Below are positions 15,708 to 26,514 of a stretch of DNA of 64,000 nt, in pieces (the stretch's first letter is position 1; each line of letters opens with the position of its first letter). A program made the position numbers and the translations under genes. Origin of the DNA: Serratia sp. Ag1 (lineage in GTDB: Bacteria > Pseudomonadota > Gammaproteobacteria > Enterobacterales > Enterobacteriaceae); NCBI RefSeq assembly GCF_000743355.1, contig NZ_JQEI01000026.1:62001-126000 (forward strand), written 5' to 3'. Under the pieces are notes generated by a model. That model was not told where the DNA came from. It was given only the letters and a program-made list of their open reading frames with translations, and ran no database searches.

Positions 15708-18167
15708 ATGCGAGTGTTGAAATTTGGTGGAACTTCGGTGGCGAATGCAGAACGCTTTCTGCGCGTTGCCGATATCGTGGAAAATAACGCGCGTCAGGGA
15801 CAGGTAGCCACGGTATTGTCCGCCCCCGCCAAGATCACCAATCACTTGGTGGCGATGATAGAGAAAACGGTGGCAGGCCTTGATATTCAACCCAATATGA
15901 GCGATGCAGAGCGCATTTTTGCTGAGTTGCTGAGTGGTCTGGCCAAGGCATTACCGGGCTTTGAGTACGATCGCCTGAAAGCGTTGGTCGATCAGGAGTT
16001 TGCGCAGCTGAAACAGGTGCTGCATGGCGTGGCGTTGCTGGGGCAGTGCCCGGATAGCGTCAATGCTGCCATCATCTGCCGTGGTGAAAAGCTTTCGATT
16101 GCCATGATGGAAGGCGTATTCAAAGCCAAGGGTTATCCGGTTACCGTGATCAACCCGGTGGAAAAACTGCTCGCGCAGGGTCATTACCTGGAATCAACGG
16201 TTGATATTGCCGTGTCCACACAGCGTATTGCCGCCGCTGCAATTCCTGCGGATCATATCGTGCTGATGGCAGGTTTCACCGCCGGTAATGACAAAGGCGA
16301 ACTGGTGGTGCTGGGGCGTAATGGTTCCGATTATTCCGCTGCGGTGCTGGCGGCCTGCCTGCGTGCAGATTGCTGTGAGATCTGGACTGATGTCGACGGC
16401 GTTTATACCTGCGATCCGCGCACAGTGCCGGATGCCCGATTGCTGAAATCGATGTCGTATCAGGAAGCGATGGAGCTTTCTTACTTCGGTGCCAAAGTGC
16501 TGCACCCGCGTACCATCACCCCGATTGCCCAGTTCCAAATTCCCTGCCTGATTAAAAATACCGCCAATCCGCAAGCTCCCGGCACCTTGATCGGTGGCGA
16601 AAGCGTGGATGCGGATATGCCGGTGAAAGGGATCACCAACCTGAACAACATGGCGATGATCAACGTGTCCGGCCCTGGCATGAAAGGGATGGTGGGCATG
16701 GCGGCGCGGGTGTTTGCTGTGATGTCGCGTGCGCGCATCTCCGTGGTGCTGATCACCCAATCCTCTTCCGAATACAGCATCAGCTTCTGTGTGCCGCAGA
16801 GTGAACTGCTGCGCGCCCGCCGTGCATTGGAAGAAGAGTTCTATCTGGAACTGAAAGACGGTGTGCTGGAGCCATTGGACGTGATGGAACGCCTTGCGAT
16901 TATCTCGGTGGTGGGCGATGGCATGCGCACCTTGCGCGGTATTTCGGCACGTTTCTTCTCGGCGCTGGCACGTGCCAACATTAATATCGTGGCGATTGCT
17001 CAGGGCTCTTCCGAACGTTCTATTTCTGTCGTGGTTGACAATGATTCTGCGACGACCGGCGTGCGCGTCAGCCACCAGATGCTATTCAACACCGATCAGG
17101 TGATTGAGGTGTTTGTGATTGGCGTCGGTGGTGTCGGTGGGGCATTGATCGAACAGATTTATCGCCAACAGCCATGGCTGAAGCAAAAGCATATCGATCT
17201 GCGCGTTTGTGGGATCGCCAATTCGCGCGCGATGCTGACTAACGTGCACGGTATTGCGCTGGAAAGCTGGCGCGATGAACTGGGCAGCGCCCAGGAGCCG
17301 TTCAACCTTGGCCGTCTGATTCGTCTGGTGAAAGAATACCATCTGTTGAACCCGGTGATTGTTGACTGTACTTCCAGCCAGGCAGTGGCCGATCAGTATG
17401 CCGATTTCCTGGCCGATGGCTTCCACGTGGTGACGCCAAACAAGAAGGCCAACACCTCATCAATGAACTATTACCAGCAACTGCGCAGCGCGGCTGCGGG
17501 GTCACGCCGCAAATTCCTGTATGACACCAACGTGGGTGCAGGCCTGCCGGTGATCGAGAACCTGCAGAACCTGCTCAATGCCGGTGATGAACTGGTGCGT
17601 TTCTCCGGTATCCTGTCGGGTTCACTGTCGTTTATCTTTGGCAAGCTGGATGAAGGGATGTCGCTGTCGGCAGCCACGCTGAAAGCGAAAGCCAACGGCT
17701 TTACCGAGCCCGATCCGCGTGATGATCTTTCAGGTATGGATGTGGCGCGCAAACTGCTGATTCTGGCGCGTGAGGCGGGTTATACGCTTGAGTTGAGCGA
17801 TATCGAGGTGGAGTCGGTATTGCCAGCGTTCTTTGATGCTTCGGGCGATGTCGAGACCTTCATGGCCCGTTTGCCTGAGTTGGATGCTGAATTTAGCCGC
17901 CGCGTGGCTGCTGCTGCCGAACAGGGCAAGGTGTTACGCTACGTGGGTGTCATCGAAGAAGGCCGTTGCCAAGTGCGTATTGATGCGGTAGATGACAACG
18001 ATCCATTGTATAAAGTGAAGAACGGCGAGAATGCTCTGGCTTTCTACAGCCGTTATTATCAACCCATTCCGCTGGTGCTGCGCGGTTATGGTGCGGGTAA
18101 TGATGTGACTGCGGCAGGGGTCTTTGCCGATCTGTTGCGCACATTGTCATGGAAGCTGGGAGTTTAA
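15708..18167 (+). CDS. thrA: Bifunctional aspartokinase I / homoserine dehydrogenase I
   Basis: ThrA catalyses the first step (aspartate to aspartyl phosphate) and third step (aspartate semialdehyde to homoserine) of the threonine branch. The 819-residue protein is one shorter than E. coli. The kinase begins [12 protein letters not shown], with the aspartate site region [16 protein letters not shown]. Two ACT domains around 320-460 ([10 protein letters not shown] and [11 protein letters not shown]) bind the feedback inhibitor threonine. The dehydrogenase begins with the Rossmann loop [23 protein letters not shown] lies before the ATG. It is first in thrABC, with a one-base gap to thrB. Confidence 0.98.
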   Translation: MRVLKFGGTSVANAERFLRVADIVENNARQGQVATVLSAPAKITNHLVAMIEKTVAGLDIQPNMSDAERIFAELLSGLAKALPGFEYDRLKALVDQEFAQLKQVLHGVALLGQCPDSVNAAIICRGEKLSIAMMEGVFKAKGYPVTVINPVEKLLAQGHYLESTVDIAVSTQRIAAAAIPADHIVLMAGFTAGNDKGELVVLGRNGSDYSAAVLAACLRADCCEIWTDVDGVYTCDPRTVPDARLLKSMSYQEAMELSYFGAKVLHPRTITPIAQFQIPCLIKNTANPQAPGTLIGGESVDADMPVKGITNLNNMAMINVSGPGMKGMVGMAARVFAVMSRARISVVLITQSSSEYSISFCVPQSELLRARRALEEEFYLELKDGVLEPLDVMERLAIISVVGDGMRTLRGISARFFSALARANINIVAIAQGSSERSISVVVDNDSATTGVRVSHQMLFNTDQVIEVFVIGVGGVGGALIEQIYRQQPWLKQKHIDLRVCGIANSRAMLTNVHGIALESWRDELGSAQEPFNLGRLIRLVKEYHLLNPVIVDCTSSQAVADQYADFLADGFHVVTPNKKANTSSMNYYQQLRSAAAGSRRKFLYDTNVGAGLPVIENLQNLLNAGDELVRFSGILSGSLSFIFGKLDEGMSLSAATLKAKANGFTEPDPRDDLSGMDVARKLLILAREAGYTLELSDIEVESVLPAFFDASGDVETFMARLPELDAEFSRRVAAAAEQGKVLRYVGVIEEGRCQVRIDAVDDNDPLYKVKNGENALAFYSRYYQPIPLVLRGYGAGNDVTAAGVFADLLRTLSWKLGV

Positions 18168-18168
18168 T

Positions 18169-19098
18169 ATGGTTAAGGTGTATGCACCGGCCTCAATTGG
18201 TAATGTCAGTGTCGGATTCGACGTCTTGGGGGCGGCAGTTTCCCCCATCGACGGTTCGCTGCTGGGCGATTGCGTGAGCGTGGAAGCCGCTTCCCGTTTT
18301 AGTCTGGAGAATGCCGGGCGTTTTGTCAGCAAGCTGCCAACGGATCCGCAAGAGAACATCGTTTACCAGTGCTGGGAGCGTTTCTGTCAGGAGATTGGCC
18401 GTGAGATCCCGGTGGCGATGCGGCTTGAGAAAAACATGCCGATCGGTTCTGGATTAGGTTCCAGCGCCTGTTCGGTGGTAGCTGGCCTGATGGCCATGAA
18501 TGAGTTCTGCCATCGTCCGTTGGATAACATGCAGTTGCTGGCGCTGATGGGCGAACTGGAAGGGCGGATTTCTGGCAGCGTGCATTATGACAATGTTGCG
18601 CCGTGCTATCTTGGCGGCCTGCAGTTGATGCTGGAAGAAGAAGGCTTCATCAGCCAGGAAGTGCCCTGCTTTAAAGAGTGGCTGTGGGTGATGGCTTACC
18701 CCGGCATTAAGGTTTCCACTGCCGAAGCGCGCGCTATTTTGCCTGCGCAGTACCGCCGTCAGGACTGTATCAGCCATGGCCGCTATCTGGCGGGCTTTAT
18801 TCACGCTTGCCACACGCAACAACCGCGCTTGGCCGCCAAACTGATGCAGGATGTGATTGCCGAACCTTATCGTACCCGCCTGCTGCCCGGTTTTGCTGAG
18901 GCGCGCAAAGCCTCACAGGAGATTGGCGCGCTGGCCTGCGGTATTTCCGGTTCTGGTCCAACGCTGTTTGCGATCTGTGATGACAGCGCGACCGCGCAAC
19001 GCATGGCTGATTGGCTGACTAACCACTATCTGCAAAACGACGAAGGTTTTGTTCATATTTGCCGCCTGGATACTGCTGGCGCTCGACTATTGGGATAA
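18169..19098 (+). CDS. thrB: Homoserine kinase
   Basis: ThrB phosphorylates homoserine to O-phosphohomoserine. It is a GHMP-family kinase of 309 residues. The ATP-binding glycine-rich motif [15 protein letters not shown] starts at residue 91, and [12 protein letters not shown] near the C-terminus is the second GHMP motif. The start MVKVYAPAS at 18169, one base after the thrA stop, matches E. coli. An in-frame upstream ATG within thrA is rejected. Translational coupling with thrA is likely. Confidence 0.97.
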   Translation: MVKVYAPASIGNVSVGFDVLGAAVSPIDGSLLGDCVSVEAASRFSLENAGRFVSKLPTDPQENIVYQCWERFCQEIGREIPVAMRLEKNMPIGSGLGSSACSVVAGLMAMNEFCHRPLDNMQLLALMGELEGRISGSVHYDNVAPCYLGGLQLMLEEEGFISQEVPCFKEWLWVMAYPGIKVSTAEARAILPAQYRRQDCISHGRYLAGFIHACHTQQPRLAAKLMQDVIAEPYRTRLLPGFAEARKASQEIGALACGISGSGPTLFAICDDSATAQRMADWLTNHYLQNDEGFVHICRLDTAGARLLG

Positions 19099-19101
19099 CG
19101 C

Positions 19102-20391
19102 ATGAAACTGTACAACCTTAAAGACCACAATGAACAGGTCAGCTTCGCGCAGGCGATCAAACAGGGGTTGGGCAAACAGCAGGGGCTGTTTTTCCCGCTG
19201 GAATTGCCCGAGTTTGAGCTGAGCGGGATCGAACAACTGCTGGAGATGGATTTCGTTACCCGCAGCACCAAGATCCTGGCTGCTTTTATCGGGGATGAGA
19301 TCGATGAGAAAGCATTGCATCAGCGGGTAGAAGCTGCTTTTGCCTTCCCGGCCCCGGTTGCACCGGTTGAGAAAGATGTGGCTTGTCTGGAACTGTTCCA
19401 TGGCCCAACGCTGGCGTTTAAAGACTTTGGTGGACGTTTTATGGCGCAGATGCTGGCAGAAGTGGCAGGCGATCAGCCGGTGACCATTCTGACCGCGACC
19501 TCCGGTGATACCGGTGCTGCCGTGGCTCACGCTTTCTACGGGCTGAAAAACGTGCGTGTGGTGATCCTGTATCCACAGGGTAAGATCAGCCCGCTGCAGG
19601 AAAAGCTGTTCTGTACTCTGGGTGGCAACATCCACACTGTGGCGATCGACGGCGATTTCGACGCTTGTCAGGCGTTGGTCAAACAGGCGTTTGACGACCA
19701 GGAGCTGAAAGATGCGGTGCATCTGAACTCCGCCAACTCGATCAATATCAGCCGCCTGTTGGCGCAAATCTGTTACTACTTCGAAGCCGTGGCCCAATTG
19801 CCTCAAGAAGCGCGCAATCAGTTGGTGATTTCGGTACCGAGCGGTAACTTTGGCGATCTGACCGCTGGGCTGCTAGCGAAATCCTTGGGGTTGCCGGTGA
19901 AGCGTTTTATTGCTGCCACCAATGCTAACGATACCGTGCCGCGTTTCCTCAGCAATGGCGAATGGCAGCCGCACGCTACCGTGGCAACGCTGTCCAATGC
20001 CATGGATGTCAGCCAGCCTAATAACTGGCCGCGGGTGGAAGAGTTGTTCCGCCGCAAGATCTGGCAGCTCAAAGAATTGGGCCACGCTGCGGTGAGTGAT
20101 GAAACCACTAAAGACACCATGAAAGAGCTGGCAGCGCTGGGTTATCTTTCCGAACCGCACGCGGCTATCGCTTACCGCGCGTTGCGCGATCAGTTGAAAG
20201 AAGGGGAGTTCGGCCTGTTCCTGGGGACGGCGCACCCGGCCAAGTTCAAAGAGAGCGTTGAGGCGATCCTGGGTCAGGAGTTACCGCTGCCAGCAGCACT
20301 GGCCGCGCGTGCCGATCTGCCGCTGTTGTCGCACCATATGTCGGCTGACTTTGCCAAATTGCGTCAGTTCCTGATGGCTCTCCCGGCCTGA
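19102..20391 (+). CDS. thrC: Threonine synthase
   Basis: ThrC converts O-phosphohomoserine to threonine with pyridoxal phosphate. It is 429 residues long, close to E. coli (428). The PLP lysine is Lys107 in GPTLAFKDFGGRF. The cofactor phosphate loop is VPSGNFGDLTAG, and TATSGDTGAAVAHAF is conserved. It starts three bases after thrB and ends the operon. A GC-rich hairpin follows the stop. Confidence 0.98.
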   Translation: MKLYNLKDHNEQVSFAQAIKQGLGKQQGLFFPLELPEFELSGIEQLLEMDFVTRSTKILAAFIGDEIDEKALHQRVEAAFAFPAPVAPVEKDVACLELFHGPTLAFKDFGGRFMAQMLAEVAGDQPVTILTATSGDTGAAVAHAFYGLKNVRVVILYPQGKISPLQEKLFCTLGGNIHTVAIDGDFDACQALVKQAFDDQELKDAVHLNSANSINISRLLAQICYYFEAVAQLPQEARNQLVISVPSGNFGDLTAGLLAKSLGLPVKRFIAATNANDTVPRFLSNGEWQPHATVATLSNAMDVSQPNNWPRVEELFRRKIWQLKELGHAAVSDETTKDTMKELAALGYLSEPHAAIAYRALRDQLKEGEFGLFLGTAHPAKFKESVEAILGQELPLPAALAARADLPLLSHHMSADFAKLRQFLMALPA

Positions 20392-20396
20392 TGAAG

Positions 20397-20413
20397 GGGG
20401 CGCTCAGCGCCCC
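20397..20413 (+). terminator. Hairpin after thrC
   Basis: GGGGCGC-TCA-GCGCCCC lies directly after the thrC stop. A second, bulged hairpin ending GCGGCTTTA follows at about 20425-20451. T-runs are short, so strength is uncertain. The region separates convergent thrC and yaaA. Confidence 0.55.
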
Positions 20414-20449
20414 TGCCAGGGTATCAAGGCCGCTTGTTTACAGGCGGCT

Positions 20450-21223
20450 TTACTGTTCTGGGCGTTTGAACACCAGTTCGTTACCTGCCGAGGATGTTTC
20501 ATCAAAAGCATAACCTTCCAGATTGAAATCAACCAGTTGTTCACTCTTGGTCAGGCGGTTTTTGATGATGAAGCGGCTCATCAGCCCACGCGCTTTTTTG
20601 GCATAGAAACTGATCACTTTATATTTGCCGTTTTTCTCATCAAGGAATACCGGCTTGATCAACGATCCCTGTAATTTGGCTGGCTTTACCGATTTGAAGT
20701 ATTCGTCAGAAGCCAGGTTAACGATCACCTCATCACCTTGCTGCTGCAGCGCTTCGTTCAGTTTTTTGGTGATCCGATCGCCCCAGAAACTGTACAAGTC
20801 CTTGCCTTTCGGGTTTTCCAGCTTGATCCCCATTTCCAGGCGGTAAGGCATCATCAGATCCAATGGGCGCAGTACGCCATACAAGCCAGAAAGCATACGC
20901 AGATGCTGCTGGGCAAAGTCGAAATCTTCCTCGCTGAAATCCTGTGCCTGCAGCCCGGTATACACATCGCCTTTAAACGCCAGCAGAGCCTGACGGGCAT
21001 TTTCTGGGGTGAACTCAGGCTGCCACTCGCTGAAACGTGCCGCATTCAGGCCCGCCAGTTTATCGCTGATGCTCATTAGGCTGGCAATTTGCGCGGGCGT
21101 CAGTTTACGGCAAATGTTGATCAGCGCTTTCGATTGATCCAGCAGCTCAGGTTGCGTAAAACGTTTGGTCGCCAGTGGGCTTGCATAGTCAAGGGTCTTG
21201 GCAGGTGAAATAATAACGAGCAT
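20450..21223 (-). CDS. yaaA: Peroxide stress protein YaaA
   Basis: This 257-residue YaaA/DUF328 protein lowers intracellular free iron and protects DNA and proteins during H2O2 stress; E. coli OxyR induces it. Conserved features visible are [13 protein letters not shown] at the N-terminus, [20 protein letters not shown] in the centre, and [11 protein letters not shown]. The start at 21223 is chosen over an in-frame ATG at 21262 because the family begins [10 protein letters not shown] and AGGA lies upstream. The E. coli neighbour yaaX is absent. Confidence 0.93.
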   Translation of the reverse strand: MLVIISPAKTLDYASPLATKRFTQPELLDQSKALINICRKLTPAQIASLMSISDKLAGLNAARFSEWQPEFTPENARQALLAFKGDVYTGLQAQDFSEEDFDFAQQHLRMLSGLYGVLRPLDLMMPYRLEMGIKLENPKGKDLYSFWGDRITKKLNEALQQQGDEVIVNLASDEYFKSVKPAKLQGSLIKPVFLDEKNGKYKVISFYAKKARGLMSRFIIKNRLTKSEQLVDFNLEGYAFDETSSAGNELVFKRPEQ

Positions 21224-21326
21224 GGCCACATCCTGTTTATCAAAGAACAGATACTGTAACAAAAAGCGCGGCAGAAGGGATAAATGGCTGTGATAGGGCG
21301 CGCTTGGCGCACGCCCTAAGGGGTGA

Positions 21327-22757
21327 TTACGGTTTTTTGCGTTCCCAGATACCGGGTTCTAACTGCGATTTCAACTCAGGATAATAGCTCACATCGAAGG
21401 TCGGCAATCTGCCGATCGAACGCTGGTGGTTATAATCCCTGGTCAGCTTTAAAGCCACGCCAGACAGCAACAAAATCGCCGTCAGATTGGTGATAGCCAT
21501 CATCGCCATTGAGATATCCGCCAAGCGCCATACCGTTGGCAGTTCGGCCATGGCGCCGAACATCACCATGCCCATGACTACGCAGCGGAAAATCAGCAGC
21601 ACAGCCGGATGATGGCGCTCAAGAAACAGCAGATTGCTTTCGGCATAGGAGTAATTGGCGATGATCGACGTAAAGGCAAAGAAGAAAATAGCCACGGCGA
21701 TGAAAGGCGAACCCCAAGCGCCGAGAGCGTTGCTCAGTGCCCGTTGGGTCAGGTCAATACCGCTGATATTGGTTGGGGGATGATCCAGTGCACCGGACGC
21801 CAGAATGATCGCGGCGGTCGCGCTGCAAATGACAATGGTATCGATAAATACGCCGAGCATCTGCACATAACCCTGTGACACGGGATGAGGCGGATACGGC
21901 GTGGCAGAGGCTGCCGCGTTGGGGGCGGAACCCATGCCCGCTTCGTTGGAGAATAATCCCCGCTGTACGCCCTGAGTCATGGCCTGTGAAATACCATAAC
22001 CAATGGTTCCTGCAGCGGCTTCCTGCAGGCCGAAGGCGCTTTTAAAAACCAACAGCAGGATCGCAGGCATATGCTCAATATTCTGGGCGATAACCCACAG
22101 CGCCAGCAGCAGATAAATGGCCGCCATCAGCGGCACCACTTTTTCAGCAACGCGGGCAATGGCACGAATACCGCCAAAAATCACCAGGCTGCTCAGAATG
22201 GCCAAGGCAATTCCGACGTGCATCGGTTTAAGATTAAAAGCGACGGCGCTGGCTTGGGCGATCGAGTTAGCCTGCACGGCATTGAACACCAGGCCAAAGG
22301 CGATGATCAGGAAGATGGAGAACAACACGCCCATCCAGCGCATGCCCAGCCCTTTTTCCATGTAGTAAGCCGGGCCACCGCGGTAGTTACCTTTATCGTC
22401 TTTGGTTTTGTAGAGCTGGGCCAAGGTACTTTCAATGAAAGAGGTTGCCATACCAATAAAGGCCACCACCCACATCCAGAAGATAGCACCGGGGCCACCC
22501 GCAGTGAGGGCGATGGCGACGCCGGTCAGGTTGCCAGTGCCAACGCGGGCGGCCAGCGACGTACAGAGCGCCTGGAAAGAGGAGATACCGGCGCTGTCGC
22601 TCTTGGTGCTGTTTTTCAACACTGAGAACATGTGGCCGAAGTGGCTGATCTGGATGATGCGGGTACGCAAAGTGAAGTAAAGACCTGTACCCAGCAATAA
22701 ATAGATGAGCACTGATTTCCAAAGAATATTGCTGATAAAGTTGATTAGATCTGTCAC
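21327..22757 (-). CDS. alsT: Sodium:alanine/glycine symporter of the AGCS family (AlsT/YaaJ)
   Basis: This 476-residue inner-membrane protein has about ten or more hydrophobic segments. It belongs to the alanine/glycine:cation symporter (AGCS) family, which imports small neutral amino acids with Na+. Family motifs seen: [19 protein letters not shown] near residue 64, [12 protein letters not shown], and [19 protein letters not shown]. The length equals that of E. coli YaaJ. It lies between yaaA and talB on the minus strand. A large structured repeat (22831-23030) sits in its upstream region. Confidence 0.92.
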   Translation of the reverse strand: MTDLINFISNILWKSVLIYLLLGTGLYFTLRTRIIQISHFGHMFSVLKNSTKSDSAGISSFQALCTSLAARVGTGNLTGVAIALTAGGPGAIFWMWVVAFIGMATSFIESTLAQLYKTKDDKGNYRGGPAYYMEKGLGMRWMGVLFSIFLIIAFGLVFNAVQANSIAQASAVAFNLKPMHVGIALAILSSLVIFGGIRAIARVAEKVVPLMAAIYLLLALWVIAQNIEHMPAILLLVFKSAFGLQEAAAGTIGYGISQAMTQGVQRGLFSNEAGMGSAPNAAASATPYPPHPVSQGYVQMLGVFIDTIVICSATAAIILASGALDHPPTNISGIDLTQRALSNALGAWGSPFIAVAIFFFAFTSIIANYSYAESNLLFLERHHPAVLLIFRCVVMGMVMFGAMAELPTVWRLADISMAMMAITNLTAILLLSGVALKLTRDYNHQRSIGRLPTFDVSYYPELKSQLEPGIWERKKP

Positions 22758-22830
22758 AGATCTCTCCTTGTTAAGCTCTACAGCGCAATGCGCTCCATTG
22801 ACTCAAGGTGGAAAGCTATCTTCAAATGAT

Positions 22831-23030
22831 TATACCCTTCATACTTCAAGTTGCTTGGGTGTTGGCCGCGTGACTCGGCCCATGCTGGGCCTCGCCCCTT
22901 CGGGGCCGCCGCAAGCGGCGTTCAAATCTGCCAAGCAGATTTGTCATTCACCCTGGTCACATAGTTTATCTATGCTCCCAGGGCTTCACTCAGTTGCCGC
23001 CTACAAGCAACTCGAATTATTTTGGGTATA
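22831..23030. repeat. Long copy of a palindromic intergenic element (about 200 bp)
   Basis: The ends are imperfect inverted repeats of 27 bases: TATACCCTTCATACTTCAAG then TTGCTTG on the left, and CAAGCAACTCGAAT then TATTTTGGGTATA on the right (22 of 27 match). Inside, five small hairpins follow one another: GGCCCA/TGGGCC (22877-22891), GCCCC/GGGGC (22894-22906), CGCCGC/GCGGCG (22907-22920), AAATCTGC/GCAGATTT (22924-22942) and CCCTGG/CCAGGG with an inner CATAG/CTATG (22951-22983). No open frame in it is credible. Confidence 0.9.
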
Positions 23031-23245
23031 CAATCAATGAGCTGAATTTTATTTGATTTCAGCGGGGTGAGATTTTTCTTGGATTGTAGACATAAATAGA
23101 TTAATTGGCGCAAATTTAACATAATTTATAACGGCGAGTGCACGGTAATGCCGTTCTGTTTCCTCGTGATTTACGAAGGTTACTGATGTAAACGGTTGCT
23201 TCAACAAGAACGAAACCTGCGCCGTAAGGCGGTGATTCTCCAGCC

Positions 23246-23273
23246 TTGCACCGGGCCTTGCGCATGTTATTAT
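23246..23273 (+). promoter_or_regulatory. Candidate talB promoter
   Basis: TTGCAC (23246-23251), 16 bases, TATTAT (23268-23273), some 60 bases before the talB start. Between the repeat and this site (23031-23245) only AT-rich sequence is seen. Confidence 0.5.
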
Positions 23274-23335
23274 CAGCCTAGGGCATGGTTGAACGATGCC
23301 AAGAGTTCATGCACAAACGATGAGATAATACCAAC

Positions 23336-24289
23336 ATGACCGATAAATTAACTTCCCTACGCCAGTTTACTACGGTGGTTGCGGATACGGGCGATATTGC
23401 TGCAATGAAGCTGTATCAACCGCAAGATGCCACAACCAACCCTTCGCTGATCCTTAATGCAGCCCAAATTCCTGAATACCGCACACTGATTGATGAAGCT
23501 ATCGCCTGGGCGCGTAAGCAGAGCAGCGATCGCGAACAACAAGTTGCCGACGCCGCAGATAAGCTGGCGGTCAACATTGGTCTGGAAATACTGAAATTGA
23601 TCCCAGGCCGTATTTCTACCGAAGTGGACGCGCGTCTGTCTTATGACACCGAAGCCAGCGTGGCCAAGGCCAAGCGCCTGATCAAACTGTACAACGAAGC
23701 AGGGATCGGTAACGACCGTATCCTGATCAAACTGGCTTCAACCTGGCAGGGGATCCGCGCCGCTGAACGCCTGGAAAAAGAAGGCATTAACTGTAACCTG
23801 ACGCTGCTGTTCTCCTTCGCCCAGGCGCGTGCCTGTGCCGAAGCCGGTGCCTATCTGATTTCTCCGTTTGTTGGCCGTATCCTTGATTGGTACAAAGCCA
23901 ATGGCGACAAAAAAGAGTTTGCTCCGCACGAAGATCCGGGTGTGATTTCCGTGACTGAAATCTATCAGTACTACAAACAGCACGGGTATGAAACCGTGGT
24001 GATGGGTGCAAGCTTCCGCAACGTTGGCGAAATCATCGAGCTGGCCGGTTGTGACCGCCTGACCATCGCACCTGCGCTGCTGAAAGAATTGGCAGAGAGT
24101 GCAGGGGCACTGGAGCGTAAACTGTCCTATACCGGCGAAGTGAAGGCGCGCCCGGCACCGCTGACTGAACCTGAGTTTTACTGGCAGCACAACCAGGATC
24201 CCATGGCGGTTGAGAAACTGACCGATGGTATCCGCAAATTTGCCGTAGACCAGGGCAAGCTGGAAAAAATGATCGCCGATCTGCTGTAA
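23336..24289 (+). CDS. talB: Transaldolase B
   Basis: TalB is the non-oxidative pentose phosphate enzyme that transfers dihydroxyacetone from sedoheptulose 7-phosphate to glyceraldehyde 3-phosphate. At 317 residues it has the length of E. coli TalB. The Schiff-base lysine is Lys132 in [11 protein letters not shown]. Asp17 (VADTGD) and Glu96 ([11 protein letters not shown]) complete the catalytic set. An intrinsic terminator follows, so it is likely a single-gene transcript. Confidence 0.98.
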   Translation: MTDKLTSLRQFTTVVADTGDIAAMKLYQPQDATTNPSLILNAAQIPEYRTLIDEAIAWARKQSSDREQQVADAADKLAVNIGLEILKLIPGRISTEVDARLSYDTEASVAKAKRLIKLYNEAGIGNDRILIKLASTWQGIRAAERLEKEGINCNLTLLFSFAQARACAEAGAYLISPFVGRILDWYKANGDKKEFAPHEDPGVISVTEIYQYYKQHGYETVVMGASFRNVGEIIELAGCDRLTIAPALLKELAESAGALERKLSYTGEVKARPAPLTEPEFYWQHNQDPMAVEKLTDGIRKFAVDQGKLEKMIADLL

Positions 24290-24310
24290 TTAACGGCAAC
24301 TCGCGTGGAA

Positions 24311-24334
24311 AAGGTGGCTCAGGCCGCCTTTTTT
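24311..24334 (+). terminator. talB terminator
   Basis: AAGGTGGC-TCAG-GCCGCCTT followed by TTTT, 21 bases past the stop. Confidence 0.88.
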
Positions 24335-24438
24335 GTGCCTGTTTTCCCACGTTGGAGTGCAGACACCGTATACTTCCGGGATGAGTCATTGGGTAGGAAA
24401 TGAACCTGCCCGTAGCATTTTAGCGACAGAGGTTAAGC

Positions 24439-25023
24439 ATGGACACATTACGCATTGGTTTGGTTTCAATTTCTGACCGCGCTTCCGGCGGCGTTTATCA
24501 GGATAAAGGGATTCCTGCCTTGGAAGCCTGGCTGAGTAGCGCACTGGCAACGCCTTTTGAACTGGAAACCCGGCTGATCCCCGATGAGCAGATGCTGATT
24601 GAAAATACACTGTGTGAATTGGTCGATGAAATGGGCTGCCATTTAGTGCTGACGACCGGCGGTACCGGCCCGGCGCGCCGCGATGTAACCCCTGATGCCA
24701 CGTTGGAGATTGCCGATCGGGTGATGCCCGGCTTCGGCGAGCAAATGCGGCAAATCAGCCTGCACTATGTGCCAACCGCGATTCTTTCGCGTCAGGTTGG
24801 TGTGATCCGCAAACAGGCACTGATCATTAACCTGCCGGGGCAGCCCAAGTCGATCCAGGAAACATTAGAAGGGGTGAAGGACGAGCAGGGCAAGGTGGTC
24901 GTGCAAGGTATTTTTGCCAGCGTTCCTTATTGCATTCAACTGCTTGAGGGGCCTTATGTAGAAACCCATGAGGCCGTGGTCGCCGCATTTCGCCCTAAAA
25001 GTGCGCGCCGCGAGATAAATTAA
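24439..25023 (+). CDS. mog: Molybdopterin adenylyltransferase Mog
   Basis: Mog activates molybdopterin by adenylylation, the step before molybdate insertion by MoeA. The 194-residue protein has the MoCF fold. TTGGTGPARRDVTPDAT begins at residue 72 and contains the TGGTG loop (73-77) and Asp82; Asp49 lies in RLIPDE. GQPKSIQETLE is the C-terminal family motif. It follows talB and is separated from it by a terminator and about 100 bases. The MFS gene downstream is not known to be linked in function. Confidence 0.96.
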   Translation: MDTLRIGLVSISDRASGGVYQDKGIPALEAWLSSALATPFELETRLIPDEQMLIENTLCELVDEMGCHLVLTTGGTGPARRDVTPDATLEIADRVMPGFGEQMRQISLHYVPTAILSRQVGVIRKQALIINLPGQPKSIQETLEGVKDEQGKVVVQGIFASVPYCIQLLEGPYVETHEAVVAAFRPKSARREIN

Positions 25024-25152
25024 TAAATTTCAACCATCTGCGAAATAACGCTCAACCTATTTGGTGTGAAAATAATTTGCCGTTATAGTAAGGATTCGTT
25101 TACAAAAAGCGGCGTGCTTTTTTCTTGTTACAGTTCCCTTTAACGGTACCTT

Positions 25153-26439
25153 ATGCACCACGACAATAATCGCCGGTTGAACCGGCAAGACTATAAAACT
25201 CTGACACTGGCAGCCTTGGGCGGCGCGTTGGAGTTTTATGATTTTATCATTTTTGTTTTCTTTGCTGCGGTAATGGGCGAGCTGTTTTTCCCGGCGGATA
25301 TGCCGGAATGGCTGCGTCAGGTGCAGACTTTCGGTATTTTTGCAGCGGGCTATCTGGCTCGTCCACTGGGCGGCATCATTATGGCGCACTTCGGCGATCT
25401 GGTGGGCCGCAAGAAGATGTTCACACTGAGTATTCTCTTGATGGCGTTACCCACGCTGGCGATGGGGATGTTGCCAACCTATGCCAGCATCGGTATCGCG
25501 GCACCGTTGTTACTGCTGCTGATGCGGGTATTGCAGGGAGCGGCGATCGGCGGTGAAGTGCCAGGGGCATGGGTTTTTGTGGCCGAACACGTACCGCGCA
25601 AGCGTATTGGTTTTGCCTGCGGCACCCTCACTGCGGGGCTGACAGCCGGTATCCTGCTGGGTTCGCTGGTCGCAACTGCGATCAATACCACGCTCAGCCA
25701 GCAAGCGATCCTCAACGGCGGTTGGCGTATTCCGTTCTTCCTCGGCGGTATTTTTGGTTTGTTTGCCATGTATTTACGCCGCTGGCTGCAGGAAACGCCG
25801 ATCTTTATCGAAATGCAGGCGCGCAAAGCACTGGCGGACGAATTACCGCTGAAGTCAGTGGTCGCCAATCACAAGAAAGAGGTTGCGGTATCCATGCTGC
25901 TGACCTGGCTGCTGTCGGCGGGTATTGTGGTGGTGATCCTGATGACGCCAACTTATCTGCAGAAACAGTTCGCTATTGCCCCGGCGTTGTCATTGCAGGC
26001 TAACAGTATTGCCATCGTGATGCTGACGATTGGCTGTATTACGGCAGGTTTGGCCGCCGATCGTTTCGGGGCCAGCAAGACTTTTATCGTGGGCAGTCTG
26101 TTGCTGGCGGGTTGCAGTTGGCTGTTTTATCACTCGATAGGCACGCATCCTGAAATGTTGTTTGCGACCTATGCTCTGGTGGGGTTCAGCGTGGGGATCG
26201 TCGGGGCGGTGCCTTATGTTCTGGTGCGGGCGTTCCCGGCAGAAGTGCGGTTTAGCGGGATCTCATTCTCCTATAATGTGGCCTACGCCATCTTTGGTGG
26301 ATTAACCCCAATCTTTGTGACGCTAATCATGAGGTTAACGCCACTGGCACCGGCTTACTATGTATTGGCGCTGTCGATGATCGGGTTACTGTTAGGGATC
26401 TACCTGCGCCGTGATCTGAACGGGGAAAGCCGACTTTAA
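25153..26439 (+). CDS. MFS transporter, metabolite:H+ symporter (MHS) family
   Basis: This 428-residue, 12-helix inner-membrane protein of the major facilitator superfamily resembles ProP/KgtP/ShiA-type MHS symporters. The N-terminus reads LGGALEFYDFIIFVFFAAVM, typical of this family. The loop after helix 2 carries GDLVGRKKMF. RVLQGAAIGGEVPGAWVF is the helix 4 signature, and WRIPFFLGG precedes the central loop. The substrate is not evident; relatives take up organic acids or betaines. No good Shine-Dalgarno sequence precedes the ATG. E. coli has no such gene between mog and satP. A shared terminator lies between it and convergent satP. Confidence 0.88.
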   Translation: MHHDNNRRLNRQDYKTLTLAALGGALEFYDFIIFVFFAAVMGELFFPADMPEWLRQVQTFGIFAAGYLARPLGGIIMAHFGDLVGRKKMFTLSILLMALPTLAMGMLPTYASIGIAAPLLLLLMRVLQGAAIGGEVPGAWVFVAEHVPRKRIGFACGTLTAGLTAGILLGSLVATAINTTLSQQAILNGGWRIPFFLGGIFGLFAMYLRRWLQETPIFIEMQARKALADELPLKSVVANHKKEVAVSMLLTWLLSAGIVVVILMTPTYLQKQFAIAPALSLQANSIAIVMLTIGCITAGLAADRFGASKTFIVGSLLLAGCSWLFYHSIGTHPEMLFATYALVGFSVGIVGAVPYVLVRAFPAEVRFSGISFSYNVAYAIFGGLTPIFVTLIMRLTPLAPAYYVLALSMIGLLLGIYLRRDLNGESRL

Positions 26440-26460
26440 CACCTCGGTTTCCAAACGTTA

Positions 26461-26497
26461 AAAAAGCCCTGGCGTTGTTGAAACTCCAGGGCTTTTT
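26461..26497. terminator. Bidirectional terminator between the MFS gene and satP
   Basis: AAAAAGCCCTGG (26461-26472) and CCAGGGCTTTTT (26486-26497) form a 12-bp stem that is a perfect terminator in both directions, between two convergent stops. Confidence 0.93.
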
Positions 26498-26514
26498 GTA
26501 TGGGACTTTATCAA

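Noticed and set aside
22705-23040. 111-codon plus-strand frame running through the long repeat
   Set aside because: It starts inside alsT antisense and its C-terminal half is the translated palindromic element, so it is fortuitous.
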